A stretch of DNA of 64,000 nucleotides, from the NCBI RefSeq assembly GCF_047634455.1, contig NZ_JBLIAI010000005.1, positions 1 to 64,000 on the forward strand. Direction: 5' to 3'. Made by a program: the position numbers and the translations under genes. The notes below the pieces were generated by a model. That model saw only the letters and a program-made list of their open reading frames with translations, did not search any database and was not told the origin of the DNA. Shown here piece after piece: positions 53,416-61,252 of the stretch. Source of the DNA: Maritalea sp047634455. Its GTDB lineage: Bacteria; Pseudomonadota; Alphaproteobacteria; Rhizobiales; Devosiaceae. Position 1 is the first letter of the stretch. Each line of letters opens with the position of its first letter.

Positions 53416-54249
53416 TTACTTTAACGCCAATATTTCGATTTGCTCTGGATGGGTCACATCAATCCGTGGGCCATCATCCACATCAATCCAGCCACGTACG
53501 CGCACCAAAGCACCCTCAATCTTTTGCAAATCGATCCCAGCCTCAGTAAATTGCTTCACGGCACGCCGATCAATAACCACAGTGAAGTCCGTTTTCCATT
53601 CACGCCCGAAATTCAAGTATACCCGATATGTCGTGTCACCCACATCAAATATCCGACCCTCGACCAATTCGTAATAACCGTCGCGTTTTTCCAGAAGCTG
53701 TGGTTTGTGCGCATCGCGTAGCTTGTAATAGGGGTGAGCCCAGATGCCTTTGCGGTCCGTCCGTGCCTGGCGTTCCGCCATCAACAATTCGTCCAAGCAG
53801 TGCCGATTATCACTGAACGAATACACCCGCGCAAGCCCTGCACCAATCATGGCAATTTGCGCCCATTTTTCCCGATCATCATCCACAAACATATGACCAA
53901 GCACCCGACCATGTCGGTCTTTGCGCGCACCACCATAGTAAATTCGCACATTTTTCCCGAGCGAATAAGCGCTCAAAAACACTTGCGCTTCATCGGCAAA
54001 GGGCCATTTTTCAAAGCCAACTCGACCAAGCGGCAGTTTTGGCGCTTGCATGCCGATCAAACGGATCTTTTCGCCACCATCAAGAATAACCGTGTCGCCA
54101 TCAGTCACTTCAACCACACGCCCCTTTGGGCCCGGTTTCAATGTCTCACAGGCAAACGCCGCGCCGCCAAAAAACATGGTTATGCTCATGAAAGCCGCCG
54201 CAAACATTCCAAATCGAAAAGACACCAAGAAATAACTTGCCCCAAACAA
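53416..54249 (-). CDS. thermonuclease (SNase-like) family protein, exported
   Basis: 277 residues. A hydrophobic N-terminus (MFAAAFMSITMFFGGAAFA, perhaps the true start at residue 15) is a signal peptide. The SNase domain (about 45-165) has EVTDGDTVILDGGEKIRLIGMQAP and ARKDRHGRVLGHMFVDDD. Catalytic Arg/Glu equivalents are partly recognisable, though the usual R-L-x-G-I-D-A-P-E motif reads RLIGMQAPK, with the Asp and Glu missing. Activity is therefore uncertain. The C-terminal 100 residues (YYELVEGRIFDVGDTTYRVYLNFGREWKTDFTVVI) form a further beta domain. Followed at 1 nt by the M48 gene. Confidence 0.9.
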   Translation of the reverse strand: MFGASYFLVSFRFGMFAAAFMSITMFFGGAAFACETLKPGPKGRVVEVTDGDTVILDGGEKIRLIGMQAPKLPLGRVGFEKWPFADEAQVFLSAYSLGKNVRIYYGGARKDRHGRVLGHMFVDDDREKWAQIAMIGAGLARVYSFSDNRHCLDELLMAERQARTDRKGIWAHPYYKLRDAHKPQLLEKRDGYYELVEGRIFDVGDTTYRVYLNFGREWKTDFTVVIDRRAVKQFTEAGIDLQKIEGALVRVRGWIDVDDGPRIDVTHPEQIEILALK

Positions 54250-54354
54250 ACTTACAATATGATCAGACTGCGATGTTGCATGAAATTATGGCAAAAATCA
54301 TCCCTTATTCCGACTTTTCTTAGTGCAGCGCACAAGCTATGTTGCCGCCCGAGT

Positions 54355-54431
54355 GGTCCCGTAGCTCAGCAGGATAGAGCACCAGATTCCTAATCTGGGG
54401 GTCACGCGTTCGAATCGCGTCGGGATCACCA
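54355..54431 (+). tRNA. tRNA-Arg (anticodon CCT)
   Basis: A 77-nt cloverleaf. The acceptor GGTCCCG pairs with CGGGATC (one G-U), the D arm is TAGCTCAGCAGGATAGAGCA, the anticodon stem-loop is CCAGA ttCCTaa TCTGG with anticodon CCT, the T arm contains GTTCGAATC, and CCA is encoded. It decodes AGG. No duplicated tRNA 3' end was seen nearby, so it shows no sign of being an integration site. Confidence 0.97.
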
Positions 54432-54574
54432 TTTTCAAATGCGGCTATTGTGAGCTCTAACTCTTGGCAACAAACCAGATTGACCCAACCCCCCTTGCAT
54501 TGTCTGCCCACACCCAACTAAATGATCCAACGCACCACCATAAAGCCAATCATCAAAGGACATCCCCCCCCAAA

Positions 54575-55459
54575 ATGAACAAGTTTGCTTTGACTGTTGA
54601 ATGCCAATCTCAACCCGGCATTGTTGCCGCCATAGCAACTTACTTGGCCAACAATGTGTGCAACATCACGGACAGCGCCCAGTTTGACGATTTAGAAAAT
54701 GGCGGTTTTTTTATGCGGATCAGTTTCACCTGCACCAAAACCCTCACTCTTGCTAATTTGCAGCGCGAATTCGAAGCGGTGGCGATCACACATGGCATGA
54801 AATTTAATTTCTTCGATGAAACGAAAAAAATGAAAGTCGCAATTTTTGTTTCGCGATTTGGGCATTGCCTAAACGACATTTTATATCGATGGAGAATCGG
54901 CGCATTGCCAATCGACATCGTTGCCGTTATTTCCAACCACAATGAATATCAAGACCTGGTCGAAAGTCGGGGCCTTCCCTTCCATCTCATCAAAGTGACC
55001 AAAGAGACAAAGGCCGAAGCTGAAGCCCAACAGCTTGCCATCATTGAAAATACTGGCGCAGAGCTTATCATATTGGCCCGCTATATGCAGGTGCTTTCGG
55101 ACCAGATGTGCAAAAAAATGTCTGGGCGAATCATCAATATTCACCATTCTTTCCTGCCAAGCTTCAAGGGGGCAAACCCCTACAAACAAGCCCATGCCCG
55201 CGGCGTCAAACTGATCGGCGCAACATCTCACTATGTCACATCCGACTTGGATGAAGGCCCAATCATTGAACAAGATATCGTGCGCGTCACCCATGCGCAA
55301 AGCGCAAACGACTATGTCGCTCTGGGCCGGGACGTAGAAAGCCAAGTGTTGGCCCGCGCAATCCACGCGCACATTCATCATCGCGCCTTTATTAGCGGCA
55401 ACAAATCCATCGTGTTCCCCGCCAGCCCCGACAGCTATGCATCGGAGCGCATGGGATAA
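54575..55459 (+). CDS. purU: formyltetrahydrofolate deformylase
   Basis: 294 residues from MNKFALTVECQSQPGIVAAIA; the frame extends upstream toward the tRNA without support. An N-terminal ACT domain (about 1-80) precedes a formyltransferase-like hydrolase domain: VAIFVSRFGHCLNDILYRW, LARYMQVLSDQMC, IINIHHSFLPSFKGANPYKQAHARGVKLIGATSHYV. It hydrolyses 10-formyl-THF to THF and formate, balancing one-carbon pools. It shares the neighbourhood with 5-formyl-THF cyclo-ligase. Confidence 0.97.
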   Translation: MNKFALTVECQSQPGIVAAIATYLANNVCNITDSAQFDDLENGGFFMRISFTCTKTLTLANLQREFEAVAITHGMKFNFFDETKKMKVAIFVSRFGHCLNDILYRWRIGALPIDIVAVISNHNEYQDLVESRGLPFHLIKVTKETKAEAEAQQLAIIENTGAELIILARYMQVLSDQMCKKMSGRIINIHHSFLPSFKGANPYKQAHARGVKLIGATSHYVTSDLDEGPIIEQDIVRVTHAQSANDYVALGRDVESQVLARAIHAHIHHRAFISGNKSIVFPASPDSYASERMG

Positions 55460-55475
55460 TAGTGGAGAAGAATAA

Positions 55476-55509
55476 CTAGGGTCTGGACTCAATTGAGTTC
55501 AGACCCTAG
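55476..55509. repeat. 34-bp palindromic repeat (full copy) between purU and the PAS-GGDEF gene
   Basis: CTAGGGTCTGGACTCAA (55476-55492) is followed by TTGAGTTCAGACCCTAG (55493-55509); 16 of 17 pairs match. The stop codon of the minus-strand PAS-GGDEF gene (TAG, 55506-55508) lies in it. Related copies lie at 30400-30420 and 38017-38030. It can form a hairpin that may end transcription of both convergent genes, or be the ends of a small mobile element. Confidence 0.7.
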
Positions 55510-56462
55510 GTCGCGTGGCAAACTTGGTTGCGGCCGTTTTCTTTGGCCTGATAAAGTGCAGCATCGGCACGGCTCAGTAACTTATCGATGGTTTTGTCAC
55601 CTGATCGATACTCAGCAACACCAAAGCTTCCCGTTATGCTCACCAAGCGACCATCTTCGCTTGGAAAACGCAAGCGCATAAGCGAGCGTCTGAACTCATC
55701 CGCAATGGCAAAGCCTTCGTCCGATTTCAAGCCCGGCAATAAGAAAAGGAACTCTTCACCACCAATTCGCGCGAACATCGCCGACTTGCAATGCGAAATC
55801 GTCGGCACAAACGCATGCGCCAGATCGGTAATTTCTTTCAACACAGTATCACCCAATGCGTGGCCATATGTGTCGTTAACCGACTTAAAGTGATCAACAT
55901 CAAGCATGGCAATCGTGACAGGCGGTACGTTTTCTTGCTGTAAATAACTCTCCGCTTCGTAAAAAACGTGACGCCTGTTAAAGGCTCCCGTCAACTCATC
56001 CGTAATGGAGAGCTTACGCAAAGATTGTTCGGCTTTTTTCTGCGCTGTTATATCCTGAAACAGCACCTGAATGACCGGTGTGCCTTCCCACGGTAACCGG
56101 CTTGCGGTTATTTTAATCAGCTTGTCTGCGCCACCATTACTGGCAATCACACTCTCCGCTTCCACAGCTTTTTGCTCGGCATCGAATGCAGATTGCAACA
56201 GTGCATTGGCTTCTAGGAATTCGGCTTGCCGGACATAGTCGAGAAAGTGCTTGCCAACAAGCTCCGACTTTTTCGCCCCAAGGAGCTGGCAGGCCTGATC
56301 ATTCGCGTAAAGAATACCCTGCTGGGTGTGAAACAAAAGCCCAATCGGCATGGCGTCAAGCATCGCACCCAACCGCTGTTCAGTATCGAACAGCGATTTT
56401 TGCGTTTTGACGATGGTATTGACGTCGTCAACATCATCCGCAAAAAGGTCGAACTCTTCCAT
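55506..56462 (-). CDS. PAS-GGDEF diguanylate cyclase
   Basis: 318 residues. A PAS domain (about 25-140: RLGAMLDAMPIGLLFHTQQGILYANDQACQLLGAKKSELVGKHF, then the PAC end VIQVLFQDITAQKKAEQSLRKLS) precedes a GGDEF domain with TIAMLDVDHFKSVNDTYGHALGD and the active-site FARIGGEEFLFLLPG. It therefore probably makes cyclic di-GMP in response to a PAS signal. No membrane segment is evident, so it is cytosolic. The C-terminus overlaps the palindromic repeat. Confidence 0.95.
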   Translation of the reverse strand: MEEFDLFADDVDDVNTIVKTQKSLFDTEQRLGAMLDAMPIGLLFHTQQGILYANDQACQLLGAKKSELVGKHFLDYVRQAEFLEANALLQSAFDAEQKAVEAESVIASNGGADKLIKITASRLPWEGTPVIQVLFQDITAQKKAEQSLRKLSITDELTGAFNRRHVFYEAESYLQQENVPPVTIAMLDVDHFKSVNDTYGHALGDTVLKEITDLAHAFVPTISHCKSAMFARIGGEEFLFLLPGLKSDEGFAIADEFRRSLMRLRFPSEDGRLVSITGSFGVAEYRSGDKTIDKLLSRADAALYQAKENGRNQVCHAT

Positions 56463-56580
56463 TTTGTCTCACATACTCGAACATTTGAGTAATATTCAAC
56501 CTATTAGATTGAAGTTAAGAAACTGCAAGTAAATAGTTAATTCGTTAAATAGAAACGCTAACGAAAAGAATTCAAAGTTC

Positions 56581-57240
56581 TCACGAAACTTTATTGTGTG
56601 ATATCAATCCACTAGCCAGAAAAATCGCATCCATTGGCACGTCATGCGGCTGTGGATAAATGGTGTTGAGATGCTGTTCTTCAAACCCAACGCCAATTTT
56701 TTGAGGCTGTTCGGCATACGCGGCAAGTGTGCGATCATAATAACCACCGCCATGACCCAAACGGTATCCTTTATCATCAAAACCAACCAAAGGCGCTATG
56801 ACCACATTTGGTAGAAATGGCTCAGGACTTACCGGCTGCAAAATACCCCAAATCCCACGTTCCATTTTTACGTCAGGCGTCCAATACCGAAATTGCAGCG
56901 GCGTGTTGCGCTGCTCCACCACTGGCAACACAATGGTTGCGCCCGCTTCAATCGCCGCAACCATGAAGGGGCGCAAATCAAGCTCGCCCTTAAATGGCCA
57001 ATAGGCGGATATGATGTGTGTTTCATTGGGCTTAATCAATTCGAACAGGCAGGCGCAGATTTTGGCCGCATGTCCTAGCCGTTCATCATTCGACACCCCT
57101 TGCCGCCAACCGATTAGGCGCTGTCGCTCCGCCTTGCGCCACACCGCAACGTCTTTCGCAGCTTGTGCGTCATACTCGACCAATTCGCCGCGCCAATTTT
57201 CTTTGAAGCCGTCGCGATAGCATGTGGGGGAGGAGGTCAA
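56581..57240 (-). CDS. 5-formyltetrahydrofolate cyclo-ligase
   Basis: 219 residues when started from a TTG (57238-57240) that overlaps the TGA of the upstream gene (TTGA). The family core is present: VWRKAERQRLIGWRQGVSNDERL, TIVLPVVEQRNTPLQFRYWTP, and the C-terminal ATP-binding VIAPLVGFDDKGYRLGHGGGYYDRTLA. It converts 5-formyl-THF to 5,10-methenyl-THF. No ATG exists near the N-terminus. A downstream GTG at the VWRK position would give a shorter protein of normal size. The absence of a proper start beside the accessory gene suggests the original 5' end was altered. Confidence 0.93.
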   Translation of the reverse strand: MTSSPTCYRDGFKENWRGELVEYDAQAAKDVAVWRKAERQRLIGWRQGVSNDERLGHAAKICACLFELIKPNETHIISAYWPFKGELDLRPFMVAAIEAGATIVLPVVEQRNTPLQFRYWTPDVKMERGIWGILQPVSPEPFLPNVVIAPLVGFDDKGYRLGHGGGYYDRTLAAYAEQPQKIGVGFEEQHLNTIYPQPHDVPMDAIFLASGLISHNKVS

Positions 57241-57866
57241 ACCGGTCTGCCCTGTTCAAACCAATTCTTCATAGCTGCCAACAGTTCTGCTGTTGGGTAA
57301 TCTTGGATATCATCTTCAGAAAACCCCGCTTCAAGTTGAATTTCATAATACCACTCTTGGAAATCAACATATGCACCCAATACTTTTGCAGCTCCGTCAG
57401 CCTGACCATCGAATAATGTCGCAAGCCAATTGCGCACCTGCCGAACAGCTTTCTCAAATTCCCCCGAGTGAAATTTTATATCACACCCCGCTATATCAGA
57501 AATTGATGCTTGGTACCGGTACTTCTGTTCTTCAAGAATTAAGAACCGCTTGCTGGCTCCGTGCGCTCCACCAAAATTTCGAAAGCCATAGTCAATCCCG
57601 AGCTCAAACGGCATGTTGAGCCGAAAATACTCACCCTTGCCCTTGGCTTGGCAACGACTTAGGTCATGGATTGACAGTCTCGAACATCGGATAAGGTCGA
57701 CGATTTTTGCAAGTCTAGCCTCACCCGCGTCTTCCCGCTCAGTGGCAAAGCGTGGAATAAAATCAAAATACAAAATTGTGAAAATTATCGCTTGAAGTAG
57801 GGGTTCATAGTCTTCATCAAAAGGACAATTGATAAAGACATTTTGATCAAAATTGTCTTGTTGCAA
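57237..57866 (-). CDS. uncharacterised protein resembling nucleoside-deoxyribosyltransferase/TIR-like folds
   Basis: 209 residues. It opens QNVFINCPFDEDYEPLLQAIIFTILYF, then FIPRFATEREDAGEARLAKIVDLIRCSRLSIHDLSR, then LNMPFELGIDYGFRNFGG, and SDIAGCDIKFHSGEFEKAVRQVRNWL. The strand FINCPFD, the IHDLSR strand and FELGIDYG resemble the fold of nucleoside 2-deoxyribosyltransferases and TIR-type NAD hydrolases, whose catalytic Glu lies in an FELG-like segment. That is motif resemblance, not proof. No membrane or HTH segment. It starts 3 nt after the DUF2188 gene and overlaps the start of the folate cyclo-ligase. Homologues I recall are unannotated and patchily spread. Confidence 0.75.
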   Translation of the reverse strand: MQQDNFDQNVFINCPFDEDYEPLLQAIIFTILYFDFIPRFATEREDAGEARLAKIVDLIRCSRLSIHDLSRCQAKGKGEYFRLNMPFELGIDYGFRNFGGAHGASKRFLILEEQKYRYQASISDIAGCDIKFHSGEFEKAVRQVRNWLATLFDGQADGAAKVLGAYVDFQEWYYEIQLEAGFSEDDIQDYPTAELLAAMKNWFEQGRPV

Positions 57867-57869
57867 TCA

Positions 57870-58094
57870 CTATCCTTTTACTGTGCTGGGATCGTTGCCG
57901 TATGAATTTCGCTCACGAATTCGGCCATCTCGACCATGGACATAAAGTTCGGTATTCTGGTTTCTTGCAATAACTTTTGCATGCTCAATTGCTTCTTGTT
58001 GTGTGGCATAAGTTCCAGTAGCTCGAGTGGCTCCCGCTCTGCGAACGCTCCATTTGCCTCCATTTGGGACGACATGCTGTCCTTTTTTTGACAT
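57870..58094 (-). CDS. DUF2188 domain protein
   Basis: 74 residues from the ATG at 58094, with an AAGGAG site 7 nt upstream. The DUF2188 pattern is visible: QHVVPNGGKWSVRRAGATRATGTYATQQEAIEHAKVIARNQNTELYVHGRDGRIRERNSYG. These small proteins are an alpha/beta unit of unknown role. It is the first gene of the accessory module and has its own promoter (58119-58147). Confidence 0.9.
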   Translation of the reverse strand: MSKKGQHVVPNGGKWSVRRAGATRATGTYATQQEAIEHAKVIARNQNTELYVHGRDGRIRERNSYGNDPSTVKG

Positions 58095-58118
58095 TGGCGG
58101 CTCCTTTCTTTGATACCC

Positions 58119-58147
58119 AATATAGCAATTCCAGAACGGTTTTCCAA
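58119..58147 (-). promoter_or_regulatory. sigma-70-type promoter of the DUF2188 module
   Basis: On the minus strand TTGGAA (58142-58147) and TATATT (58119-58124) are 17 nt apart. Transcription would start about 18 nt before the DUF2188 start codon, giving a very short leader. Confidence 0.6.
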
Positions 58148-58162
58148 CAAACAAAAACCTTC

Positions 58163-58558
58163 TCACCCGCACCCCTGGCAAAGCCCTCTAATTTCAAGGC
58201 TGGTTTTGGTGGGCGTGAACTGGCGCTCATCGGCCCAATCGGCAAGGCGGCTTTGCACCACCTCATCGGAAAACTCAGAAACCACACCACATTTTTCACA
58301 AATCGCAAAAGCAACCAAGCCCGTCTTGGCGTGGCAATTTGGCTGCGCACAAGCGACGAACGAATTTATGCTTTCTAACCGATGCACCAGATCAGCTTCC
58401 TGCAATTTCTCAAGGGCGCGATAAATCTGTAACGGGGCTTTTAGGCCCTGGCCGCGCAATTCGTCGAGTAAATCATAAGCGCTCATCGGTCCTGTGGATG
58501 CGACGAGCTTATCAAAAACCAACGTTTGATTTTTGGTGAGTTTTTGCTCTTGTGTCAT
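58163..58558 (-). CDS. zur: zinc uptake regulator Zur (Fur family)
   Basis: 131 residues. The winged-helix part reads LTKNQTLVFDKLVAS...YDLLDELRGQGLKAPLQIYRALEKLQEADLVHRLES. The metal-binding C-terminal part has FVACAQPNCHAKTGLVAFAICEKCGVVSEF and ends CQGCG, giving three Cys pairs including the structural zinc site. The placement after znuB and the Zur boxes at the znu promoters argue for Zur rather than Fur or Mur. The ATG is directly adjacent to the znuB stop. Confidence 0.95.
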   Translation of the reverse strand: MTQEQKLTKNQTLVFDKLVASTGPMSAYDLLDELRGQGLKAPLQIYRALEKLQEADLVHRLESINSFVACAQPNCHAKTGLVAFAICEKCGVVSEFSDEVVQSRLADWADERQFTPTKTSLEIRGLCQGCG

Positions 58559-59371
58559 CTAGCTCACCTTTCTTTTTTTACGCCACAAAACAGAAAGAGG
58601 ACTGAGGCTGATCAGAAACAAGATCAGCGCCGCCACAACAATTGAAGGGCCGGATGGAGTGTCATAGGCAAGGCTCATATTCAGCCCACCGATCACAGAA
58701 ATCACCCCGATGATAGAAGCAATTACGATCATTTGTTCAGGGCTCGCAGATAATCGTCGCGCTGCGGCGGCCGGGATGATCAATAACGCCGTGATCAATA
58801 ATATGCCAACAATTTTCATGGCCACTGCAATCAGAACCGCCAAACAAACCATCAACAAAATCCGCACCCGTTGCGGGTGCATGCCTTCAGCCTGTGCCAG
58901 CTCCACATTGACGGTTGCAGCAATCAGCGGCCGCCAGCCCCAAGCAATGCCGACCAAAATCAGCGCGCCAAATCCGTAAATCAGCGCAATATCAACTTTT
59001 GATACCGCCAAAATATCGCCAAACAAAAGCGCCATTAAATCAATTCGCACCCAACTCATAAAGCCAACCAGCACCAAACCCAGTGCCAGTGTTGAGTGCG
59101 ACAAGATGCCCAACAGCGCATCGGACGAAAAAACGCCGCGCCGTTCCAACACCAGTAGGGCCGCACTAACCAACAACGCAGCACCAACAACACCCACCAT
59201 CATATTGATGTTCAACAGCAAGCTAATCGCCACGCCCAACAGAGCTGAGTGCGCCATCGTGTCGCCGAAATAGGCCATGCGTCGCCACACCACAAAGGCC
59301 CCAAGTGGCCCGGTGACCAAGGCAAACCCAATCCCTGCCACCATCGCGCGCACAAAAAAATCATCAAGCAT
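58559..59371 (-). CDS. znuB: zinc ABC transporter permease ZnuB
   Basis: 270 residues from the ATG at 59371, which has AAGGAG at good distance and overlaps the end of znuC by 8 nt. Nine or so helices cover FVRAMVAGIGFALVTGPLGAFVVWRRMAYFGDTMAHSALLGV (the ABC-3 signature with the metal-path histidine) through KIVGILLITALLIIPAAAARRLS. It forms the membrane channel of the zinc importer. Operon order znuC-znuB-zur. Confidence 0.96.
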   Translation of the reverse strand: MLDDFFVRAMVAGIGFALVTGPLGAFVVWRRMAYFGDTMAHSALLGVAISLLLNINMMVGVVGAALLVSAALLVLERRGVFSSDALLGILSHSTLALGLVLVGFMSWVRIDLMALLFGDILAVSKVDIALIYGFGALILVGIAWGWRPLIAATVNVELAQAEGMHPQRVRILLMVCLAVLIAVAMKIVGILLITALLIIPAAAARRLSASPEQMIVIASIIGVISVIGGLNMSLAYDTPSGPSIVVAALILFLISLSPLSVLWRKKRKVS

Positions 59372-60170
59372 GATCATGCTCCTTGTGCGCTGGCGAATGG
59401 TCACAATCATCGCAGATGGTGCCGTCAGCATGTTGCACCCGGCCATCGGGCAAATGGGTGTGGTCATGCTGGTGGTCATAAATTGCCAGTGCATCCAGCG
59501 CTCGTGCGCCGAACAAACGTTTATATTCTTCGCTCGCCACCACAGATTTCGGCGCGCCGCGACAGCACACATGCCCATTCAAACAAATTACGGTGTCGGT
59601 AGCCGCCATCACCACATGCAAATCATGAGAGATCAGTAGCACGCCACAATTGTGCTCATCCCGCATATGTAGAATGAGCTCATATAAAGCGGCTTCACCT
59701 TGAAAATCAACGCCTTGCACCGGTTCATCGAGCACCAAAAGGTCAGGTTTGCGCAACATGGCGCGGGCCAATTGCGCCCGCTGCAACTCGCCGCCGGACA
59801 GTTGGCTAACCTCCGCTTCGGCAAGATGGGCAATGCCCACTTGGCTCAGCGCCTCTTCAATTTCTGGTTGTGAATGCGTGGCGGTCAGGTTCATCAACCG
59901 CTTAACCCTAAGGGGCAATGTCCAATCCAAGTTGAACTTTTGCGGCACGTAACTCACTGTCAAATTGTCTGCCCGTTTCACACTGCCTTCTGTGGGATCA
60001 ATGACCCCAAGAGCACACTTAACGCTCGTTGATTTTCCCGACCCGTTTGGGCCGATCAATGTCACGATTTCGCCACGGCGCACATCAAAATCAACACCGC
60101 GCACCAGCCATTTACCCTCGCGCTCAACGCCGACATTTGTCAGCGAAACCAGCAAATTCTGTGTAGCCAT
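59364..60170 (-). CDS. znuC: zinc ABC transporter ATP-binding protein ZnuC
   Basis: 268 residues from the ATG at 60170 (MATQNLLVSLTNVGVEREG), with GAGGGA about 9 nt upstream; in-frame starts at 60215 and 60248 would extend a basic leader toward the Zur boxes. Walker A GPNGSGKSTSVKCAL, signature LSGGELQRAQLARAML, Walker B LLVLDEPVQGVD, and H-loop LLISHDLHVV are intact. The C-terminus is rich in His and Asp (DHQHDHTHLPDG, CDDCDHSPAHKEHDHA), typical for ZnuC and possibly a zinc reserve. Confidence 0.96.
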   Translation of the reverse strand: MATQNLLVSLTNVGVEREGKWLVRGVDFDVRRGEIVTLIGPNGSGKSTSVKCALGVIDPTEGSVKRADNLTVSYVPQKFNLDWTLPLRVKRLMNLTATHSQPEIEEALSQVGIAHLAEAEVSQLSGGELQRAQLARAMLRKPDLLVLDEPVQGVDFQGEAALYELILHMRDEHNCGVLLISHDLHVVMAATDTVICLNGHVCCRGAPKSVVASEEYKRLFGARALDALAIYDHQHDHTHLPDGRVQHADGTICDDCDHSPAHKEHDHA

Positions 60171-60259
60171 GTGCTGAGTTCCCTCGGTTTTGAATGGTTT
60201 TACATTTTTGGTCATAGGGTTTTTGCGCGTGCTTTTCTTTGTTGCCACCCTCTATGCCA

Positions 60260-60278
60260 TACGTTATATCATAACACA
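60260..60278. promoter_or_regulatory. Zur box 1
   Basis: TACGTTATATCATAACACA contains the perfect palindrome GTTAT atc ATAAC. It resembles the alphaproteobacterial and general Zur consensus ATGTTATA-n-TATAACAT. Centre at 60269, between divergent znuC and znuA. Confidence 0.75.
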
Positions 60279-60281
60279 ATC

Positions 60282-60300
60282 TATGTAATAGTATAACATA
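60282..60300. promoter_or_regulatory. Zur box 2
   Basis: TATGTAATAGTATAACATA matches TATGT-tATA-g-TATA-ACATA with one base off symmetry. Centre at 60291, 22 bp (two helical turns) from box 1 on the same DNA face. It lies 23 nt before the znuA ATG, so it may also cover that promoter. Confidence 0.8.
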
Positions 60301-60322
60301 TCAAATGACATCAGGAGTCCAA

Positions 60323-61252
60323 ATGCGCCCCATCATCTCCCTAGTTTGCGCAAGCCTTTTTGCTATTTTGGCGCAACCCGCCCTGGCAGAAAGATTGAAA
60401 GTGGTCACTTCAATTCGGCCGGTTGAATCATTGGTGGAATATATCAGCCAAGGGCTTGCTGACGTAACCGTGTTGGTGCCCGCCAACACATCGCCCCACA
60501 CCTATGCGCTCAAGCCTTCGGATGCGCAAAACCTGCAAAATGCCGATGTGATCTTCTGGGTTGATGAGAATTTTGAAAGCTTCTTAAAAAAAGCCATACA
60601 AACTTTACCGCAAAACGCTACGGCAATTGAATTTACCCAACAGCCCGGCATCGCTTTGCTCGAGGTGCGTGAATTCGCCCCGACGCAAGGGCTGATAGAT
60701 ACGTTGGCGGAAACCGAACCCGAACATGGCGCACATGATTTGCATATCTGGCTCGATCCCGAAAACGCGAAAACCATGACGAACATTATTGCCGATACCC
60801 TAAGCGCTGCCGACACGGTGAACGAGATCGAGTATCGCAAAAACGCACGCGAGTTGATCGGCAGGTTAGACGCGCAAATGGCAACAACCAAGCAGCGTTT
60901 GGCCGCTGTGAAGGACAAGCAATTTGTCACCTTTCACGACGCATACCAATATTATGAAAAGCGATTCGAATTAAAAAATACTGGAACCGTTACGCTGAGC
61001 CCCGAAATCAAACCCGGCGCAAAACGCCTGACCGAGCTCAAAAACGCGCTTGCCAACAACCAAATTGCCTGCATATTTTCAGAGCCGCAATTTGACGCCA
61101 AGCTGATAGAACTCGCCATTGAAGGAACAAATGTCAATTCGGCGGAAATCGACCCGCTGGGTGCAGACCTGGTGAGCGGCGCGACGCTTTATTTCAATCT
61201 GATCGAGAACATGACCAGCAGCATAGTCAACTGCCTAAGCCAACCCCAATAA
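60323..61252 (+). CDS. znuA: zinc ABC transporter substrate-binding protein ZnuA
   Basis: 309 residues from the ATG at 60323 (MRPIISLVCASLFAILAQPALA, signal peptide) with a CAGGAG site. Zinc ligands in the family positions: His in NTSPHTYALKPSD, His in HDLHIWLDPEN, His in KQFVTFHDAYQYYEKRF, and Asp in AEIDPLGAD. The His-rich loop is short (EPEHGAHDLH) compared with many ZnuA proteins. It delivers zinc to ZnuB in the periplasm. Divergent from znuC across the two Zur boxes; its 3' end overlaps the convergent oxidoreductase gene by 18 nt. Confidence 0.96.
   Translation: MRPIISLVCASLFAILAQPALAERLKVVTSIRPVESLVEYISQGLADVTVLVPANTSPHTYALKPSDAQNLQNADVIFWVDENFESFLKKAIQTLPQNATAIEFTQQPGIALLEVREFAPTQGLIDTLAETEPEHGAHDLHIWLDPENAKTMTNIIADTLSAADTVNEIEYRKNARELIGRLDAQMATTKQRLAAVKDKQFVTFHDAYQYYEKRFELKNTGTVTLSPEIKPGAKRLTELKNALANNQIACIFSEPQFDAKLIELAIEGTNVNSAEIDPLGADLVSGATLYFNLIENMTSSIVNCLSQPQ

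Noticed and set aside
54355..54431. tRNA-Arg as an integration site for a mobile island
   Set aside because: No duplicated tRNA 3' end, integrase or mobile genes nearby; purU follows directly.
57100..57240. 6S RNA next to the 5-formyl-THF cyclo-ligase gene
   Set aside because: 6S RNA is often found by this gene, but no large bulged hairpin or spare space is present here.
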